DNA from: Hesseltinella vesiculosa
Lineage: Eukaryota > Mucoromycota > Mucoromycetes > Mucorales > Cunninghamellaceae
Direction: 5' to 3'
DNA: 64,000 bases
NCBI GenBank assembly: GCA_002104935.1
Contig: MCGT01000018.1
Coordinates: 372,001 to 436,000, forward strand
The first letter of the stretch is position 1; every line of letters begins with the position of its first letter. The translations under genes were made by a program, and so were the position numbers. Positions 59,071-64,000 of this stretch are shown piece by piece. Below the pieces are notes generated by a model. The model ran no database searches. It had not been told where the DNA came from and was given only the letters and a program-made list of their open reading frames with translations.

Positions 59071-60460
59071 ACTCTTCCCTTAAGTTGTACATAGCTAATA
59101 AATTAATAATGTTTATTTTTATTATGGACTGTCGAAATTTGATGTTTCCCAAGTGATTTTTTTTTTCGCGAGCCTGCCTCACCAGAATCTCCTGGACTCC
59201 GCACTGAGACCGTCCACTTAAAAAAAATCACGTCCTCGCCCTTCTTTGCCACTACATTGTTTTTTTTAGAACACTGATAAATTAGCAGCGCACGCACCCA
59301 TTAGCCTTTGGTTTTTGTAGAACACTGATGAAATTAGCAACGCACCCAGCCATCAGCCTCTGAAGTTGCTAATTGAATCTGCTTGCAAAATTTCCCAAAA
59401 AAAAACGCGGACAAGAAAATATTCAATATCCGAAGCCCTTGCATTTCTAGGACACCTTGTTTTTTTACTTTGTGGCAAGTCAAGTTTTGTCCTGTATCTT
59501 GTTTCTTCAAGTTTCCATCCATGATTTTATTATTTTTCAAAATGATAAATGATGAGGAAGGGATTTTCATTGGGTCATTTTGCTGCCATTGTTTCGAATC
59601 CTGGGTCTGGATCCATTGCTGGGCTCTTTTTTTTTTTTTTTGGCAGTCTCAAAAATCTGGTCGAATAGCATGCATGCCAAGCAAACCGCCAATGCCACAT
59701 GACTGGTGCCTCGGGTGATCGTCGATTGTTATTTGAACGCCACATGTCGTCAGAGTTTTTTTTAATCTGACTTCCACCGCCGGCACTCTTACTGCCAGCC
59801 CTCCGCAGCCATGTCAGCCCCCATAGCCTACCTACAACCTTGAGAGCGGCCTTATCCACTGGCATAGTTGAAGAAATATGACCAAATGGTAGAAGCAGAG
59901 TAACATAGACACTGCATAGGCGGTTTGGTTTGCTCATCTCAACCATGACCAGACGCTGATCCAACGTGATTTCTTTGGTTGAGGAGCGATGCATGCATTG
60001 GCAGCAGCTGAGCCCCCCTCAGCCAAATTAAGACCTCGCTATTTTGGCGTGGCCCAGAAAGGAACAAACAACTCGTCTAGCTGAGAAGAGCTCCCCAATG
60101 CTTTTTGCATAAATAACGAAAAACCGGCCAACAATTCATCTCCACGCAGCTCTCCCAGCAAAAAATTCAGTTTTATTTAACCACTGCCTTAGACGAGCCA
60201 GCTTCGTTAAGCAGCGTCACTCATGGAAAAATCCGCGTTTTGCTCATGCTGGCTGTTTTTCTTCATTAGGATGCATCCGTGCTAAGCAAACGACATGGAT
60301 ACCAATCGTTATAAAGCTCACAATTGTGCAAAAATGATAAAATATCAACGCTAGTCTAATTTACGGCGTCGGTAAAAAGAAAATCTCACAAGCTCTTTCC
60401 ATTGGATGTGGCCCTTGAGAGAATCCCCGGTCACAAAGATGACACAGCGCCAGTTATTTA
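59071..60460. other. Gene-poor spacer after PHO84
   Basis: About 1.4 kb. An AATAAATTAATAATG-type end region follows the PHO84 stop. A two-copy tandem repeat lies at 59267-59361. A minus frame at 59575-59994 has no motif and is not called. Confidence 0.5.
59267..59361 (+). repeat. Imperfect tandem duplication, two units of about 50 bp
   Basis: AGAACACTGATAAATTAGCA...CGCACCCATTAGCCT is repeated as AGAACACTGATGAAATTAGC...GCACCCAGCCATCAGCCT immediately after. A local direct duplication of unknown role. Confidence 0.6.
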
Positions 60461-60461
60461 G

Positions 60462-60665
60462 AGCTGGGCAACCTTGATGGATCGGCCTAATCATGAATTC
60501 GTGCTTTCTCTCAAAATGTCACATCGATCGAATGACTCAAAAGGGGTGTGCAGCGTTTGCTTTTTTTTCTCAAAACGATCAAAGAAGATTGGTTGTACAA
60601 TTCAACTTCCGCACAATGCATTCGATTCCTAGTCGGCGCACGGAAGGCAATTGACTGTCAACCTT
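60462..60665 (+). repeat. Dispersed repeat family, copy 1 (forward, partial)
   Basis: Shares GAGCTGGGCAACC, CATCGATCGAATGACTCAAA, GGGGTGTGCAGCGTTTGC and CTTCCGCACAATGCATTCGA with copies 2 and 3. It lacks the left third of the unit. Confidence 0.65.
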
Positions 60666-60749
60666 CTTTACTCTTCTCTCTAGCGTCTGAGAGAGTCGTC
60701 ACTTTAATCATGATCAACCGTCATCATGTTGTGCGTGTTTACAAAAAAC

Positions 60750-61100
60750 TGGGGCAAGTTTATTTAGAGCAATTTTGCCCTGTGGGTTTTGGTCCGATCG
60801 TCTGGGGGGTCCCCTGGCGAAAATGGCCGATTTTTCATATTTTTTAGCGGAGGAATCGGAGGTGTCAAACCCAAACTGAGCAAAAGTTGGCTGGGTAACC
60901 TTTACCAATCAGCCTGGGGTTTTCAGTACCATCACTATTCATGAACTTGCACATTCACCCAAAATTTCATATCGATCTAATCACTCAAAAGTGGCGTGCA
61001 GCGTTCGTTACAAAACGAAGAAAAAATTGGATGGCCTTATTCAGCCTCCGCACAGCATCCTTCGATTGGGCAAGTGCGCGCGCGCGCAGGGCAATTCCAA
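60750..61100 (+). repeat. Dispersed repeat family, copy 2 (forward)
   Basis: Longest forward copy: GGCAAGTTTATTTAGAGCAA, TTTTTAGCGGAGGAATCGGA, ACTGAGCAAAAGTTGGCTGG, CACTCAAAAGTGGCGTGCAG and CCTCCGCACAGCATCCTTCG. It ends near a GCGCGCGCGC run (61077-61087). No long frame. Confidence 0.7.
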
Positions 61101-61227
61101 GCCAATGCAAAGGTGCAATATGGCCAATCTTCTCCGAAGCAATCCAAGGATCCTGAATCCCGAGTGTTGAGGAAATACTGTCAGCACCCTGTTCATGCTG
61201 TACTTACGATGACCTGCGTACCGTGAC

Positions 61228-61495
61228 ATGCCAGGGATCGAACGGTGCTGTGCGGAGTTGGAATATGACCATCAATTTTTTTAAAAAAAAGCAAACGCTG
61301 CACACCCCTTTTGACGGATGTGATATGGGTGGAATTTTGAGAGAATGCTCACATTCATGAGCACTGATGCTTCCGAAAAAATCAAGTGGTCGCCCAGCTA
61401 GCTTTTGCTCAGTTTCGTTTTGCCGCCTCCGATTCCTCCGCTAAAATTTATGAAGCAAAATTGCACTAACTAAACTCGCCCAAAATTTTGCAGTT
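61228..61495 (-). repeat. Dispersed repeat family, copy 3 (reverse)
   Basis: The reverse complement repeats the same landmarks in the same order: GGGCGAGTTTAGTTAGTGCA, TTTTAGCGGAGGAATCGGAG, ACTGAGCAAAAGCTAGCTGG, AAAGGGGTGTGCAGCGTTTG and CTCCGCACAGCACCGTTCGA. With copy 2 it makes a large inverted repeat around about 61100-61228. Confidence 0.7.
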
Positions 61496-62360
61496 CTGGA
61501 CATTGCCAAGCACTGTGTAACCATTGTGCCCAGGAATCTGCCTTCCCGTTCGAAAAATCACCCGTGCGGAATGAGCTGGCTGTCGCCGCCCAATAGGAAC
61601 TGCGGTGCTGATCATACTCAGCAAATGATTGGCCAGGAAGTCTGCCCTGTTATGCGCTGTCACTCGCCGAAAAACGGCACCATGGTCTCCCGTTTTGTTT
61701 GGATGCGGTGGGCTGTGCTATGTTCTAGAAAAAAGCCGTCACTGCTGCCCGCCTGGAGCTTTCCTGTCTGCTTAGATTTAATACCAACAGGAAGTAGAGG
61801 CGGCCGTTTCGAATAGAGATTCATTTAGAAAAGGCTGGTTTAGCGCAGACCCCAAGGAAAGGGCACGAAGTGGAACGTAAGGAAAGTCACCGGCACCAGC
61901 TTTCTGCGCAACTGAGGACCATGGTCGCAGTGAAAACATTGCCAGGCGTGAAAAAAATGAGTGTCGCTGTCCGGTGGGTTTACATGTGATTAGGCTACAG
62001 ATGATGGTCGATGGGCAGGGGTTGTTTCATTGGCAACGAAGGCGGATGATCGTTGGTAATGATGGGTTAGGTGATGCTTTAAAGGTGCTGCCTCTCCAAG
62101 CAAAGGGACGGTGGTCTGTAGGAAGTCGCAAGGGACGCTTCACATCTCTGAGAGGTAAATTTTGCTGAGCCACAAGCAAGGACGATCATATTAAAAAAAG
62201 TGGGCATGTGGAAAAGGCGAGGGGAAACTCAACTACGACTTCTAATAACATTACCTCGTCATCTTAGCACTCTTTAAGGGAACAGACTTGTTGGAACAAG
62301 AAAAAAGGTGTTTGCTAAAGGAGAGTCTGCAACGTTCTTTGTACGACCTGGCATAGCACT
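61496..62360. other. Spacer with no recognised feature
   Basis: 865 bp right of the repeat cluster. Short frames only, no splice-consistent coding text, no RNA gene recognised. Confidence 0.45.
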
Positions 62361-62513
62361 TCAATAATTTGGGGGTGGTGGCGGGTGGCCAATAGGAAGC
62401 AACATAGGAGAGACGTCTTTCCATTGCCGAAAACCATCCGGCTTTTCCTTAGGACAATAGCTGACCTGGATACCCTGCATCAAAGGTAGAAAAAATAAAA
62501 AAAATAAAAAAAA

Positions 62514-62590
<77 letters not shown>

Positions 62591-62785
62591 CAAAAACGAA
62601 TGTCAAGAGTCAATAAAAAAAAGAGAGAAAGCGTGGCAAAAACGAGGACTTTTTTGATTTGGCAGGTGCCTCGTCGTCCAAAAAAGGCAACCCAGACTTT
62701 CAGCACCCCCCTCGTCATCTTTTGCATCACTGTCGGTTGCATCCCATGAATCAAACACCGCTTTGGGAGTAGGAGGCAAGAGAGG
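62361..62785 (-). other. Possible exons of an unidentified minus-strand gene
   Basis: Two stretches look coding on the minus strand. One begins at about 62785 after a CTTAG acceptor and reads LLPPTPKAVFDSWDATDSDA then KDDEGG. The other follows GATGCAG near 62479 and reads GIQVSYCPKEKPDGFRQWKD then VSPMLLPIGHPPPPPNY and a stop. I could not find a donor in phase to join them, nor a start exon, and a GA microsatellite lies between. Real gene, pseudogene or chance are all open. Confidence 0.25.
62519..62587 (+). repeat. (GA)n microsatellite
   Basis: About 34 uninterrupted GA units, preceded by a short AAAAATAAAAAAAATAAA array. It is the longest dinucleotide repeat in the window. Confidence 0.95.
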
Positions 62786-63018
62786 CTAAGGTTGGTCCCT
62801 GTCAAGATGATTGCAATGGATGTGCATTTTGCGTTTGATGAAAATGTAATGGAGAGAGGTAGGGATACATTGGGAAGGGCTCGGCCCTATTTACTTTATG
62901 AATTGGGATTCACTCGGTGTTTTTTATATGACGATTCTTGGAAGCGAAAAATGGGGGGAGAAAAAGAGGGGGTACAAACAAAAAAAAAAAAAAACAAGGA
63001 TATCAATTAGAAGAGGGA

Positions 63019-64000
63019 TTAAACAGCAATAGGGTCTCGGTCAGTCCAGGGACAGTCTCTATCATCATCATGGTTGGATGGATCGTTGTCGTCACGAGCC
63101 AGCGCGCGAGCGGCTCGCATGCTGCTGTGCCGCCGTTTTCGCAGAGAAGTCTTGGAAGGGTAGTGGCAGTGCCGCAAGGGACTGGATGGCATGGGGAATA
63201 AGTCCAAAATGGCTTTCCAAGATTTGACGCGGGCAACGTTTTCCGGAAGCGAGCCCGAGGGAGATTGTTGATAGAGTTGTCGAGAGGTGGCAGTCAAGGT
63301 AGGGCGACCGTTGCGTGGCCGCTTCTTGGGTACCATGTGATTGTAGGCATATTCGCCGTCGTGGTCATACAGGAGCAAGGTCATGTCCAAGGAGCTGCAG
63401 TCCATACAGTGTTCCAAAGCGTCGTCGATCAAATAGTCTGCCCCGATTTCTTGACACATGATAGACACTGGTTTGGGCACAAAGTCAAGTTGATCTGCCA
63501 CTGAAAGCCCTTGATTACAATAATAAATAGCATCGAATATGCCTATATAAGAAAGGTAGATCATGAGCTCCTTTCAATGTTTTTGCTCCACCTCTTCCCC
63601 TATATCTATTTTTTTCTGCTAAAAACAACAGACAAGGTTTTTTAGAGAGAGAGGTGTGAGGGATATTTACCTGGAAAGTGTCGGTCGATAAACCGTTGGG
63701 TGGTCACAGAAGTGAATTGGGGACGACAAGTGATAATGACAAGCTTCCATTTGCGTTTCTTCAGAGTTTGTAAAACTTCCAATGCACCCCAAGTAGCTTG
63801 GCCATTGTCGATGGGTTGAATATGGCAAAAGTGCTTAGAGTCATAAAAGTCTCGTAGTTTGGCACAACCTTCAGATTTGGTGTGAAAGGCTTTGGATAGG
63901 TCTCTTGATTTAAGAGAGGCGAGCGTCCATTGCGTATCGTAAAGTTCATTGTGCCAACCCAAAAAAGCGTCCAACGTGCGCGCAAGTATTTGGTCGATTT
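63019..64000 (-). CDS. HAD-superfamily 5'-nucleotidase-like protein, N-terminus outside the window
   Basis: Two exons on the minus strand: 64000-63671 (partial) and 63542-63019; 284 complete codons seen. Readable blocks: LARTLDAFLGWHNELYDTQW, LTLKKRKWKLVIITCRP-like motif (LKKRKWKLVIITCRPQF), VTTQRFIDRHFPGIFDAIYY, VSIMCQEIGADYLIDDALEH. The TCR and LIDD segments are HAD motifs II and IV. Motif I (DxDxT) should lie just beyond the edge. Fungal relatives resemble NT5C-type deoxyribonucleotidases; the substrate is not proven. The C-terminal roughly 60 residues form a low-complexity extension, first basic (SLRKRRHSSMRAARALA) then acidic (NHDDDRD), not part of the enzyme fold. Confidence 0.8.

Noticed and set aside
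59575..59994. 139-codon minus-strand frame
   Set aside because: Low-complexity Lys run from a T tract and no motif; likely chance.
61225..61262. T-arm-like text (CACCGTTCGATCCCTGG) suggesting a tRNA
   Set aside because: No acceptor or anticodon stem could be built around it; it belongs to the repeat family.

Overview
The window is nuclear DNA of a filamentous fungus, most probably an early-diverging Mucoromycota (Mucorales-like) genome; I cannot name the genus. The reasons are about 100 short introns (mostly 50-75 nt) with fungal splice sites, long A/T homopolymer runs in introns and spacers, and the set of proteins (Pho84-type transporter, Ole1-type desaturase with fused cytochrome b5, Mgm1, Rdi1, Bpl1 with an N-terminal glutaminase-like half, TALE homeobox). 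Exon joins below were read by eye. Every complete gene gives an uninterrupted frame whose exon lengths sum to a multiple of three.

Layout, left to right: bHLH transcription factor (partial, -), EDC3 (+), RAB4 (-), NADP isocitrate dehydrogenase (+), eRF3/SUP35 (-), NOT3/5 (+), mitochondrial bL12 (+), RhoGDI (-), PRP43 (-), MGM1 (+), a 5-kb retroelement island (about 26.5-31.3 kb), BPL1 (+), heme oxygenase (+), a 1,329-residue coiled-coil protein (+), a membrane-anchored double-psi beta-barrel protein (-), a secreted berberine-bridge-like FAD oxidase (-), PEX11 (-), an Ish1/Msc1-like secreted protein (-), OLE1 (+), an unidentified conserved-looking protein (-), a TALE homeobox factor (+), WBP11-like splicing protein (-), NXT1 (+), PHO84-like phosphate transporter (+), a 3-kb repeat-rich spacer, and a HAD-type 5'-nucleotidase cut by the right edge (-).

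Functional grouping: several genes serve mRNA fate (EDC3 decapping, eRF3 termination and NOT3/5 deadenylation as a divergent pair, PRP43 spliceosome release, WBP11 and NXT1 as a close divergent pair). Others serve mitochondria and lipid or cofactor metabolism (bL12m, MGM1, BPL1, HMX1, PEX11, OLE1). The window opens with a Pho4/NUC-1-like bHLH factor and contains a phosphate transporter whose promoter has a CACGTT-type site.

The most unusual part is the retroelement island. A Ty3/Gypsy-type LTR element bounded by LTRs at 27456-27751 and 30327-30575, with TAAA on both sides, has lost most of pol. It carries an intact, intronless, AT-rich 435-codon ORF of unknown family followed by a 170-nt A-rich array. 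It sits in a head-to-tail LTR series in which three LTR starts are each preceded by TAAA, as if insertion had repeatedly hit the same LTR edge. Other points of note are a start codon alone on its exon (bL12m), an 11-nt microexon (RAB4), five GC-AG introns all with GCAAG donors, and a coiled-coil gene built of phase-0 exons that often end in Ile-Gln.
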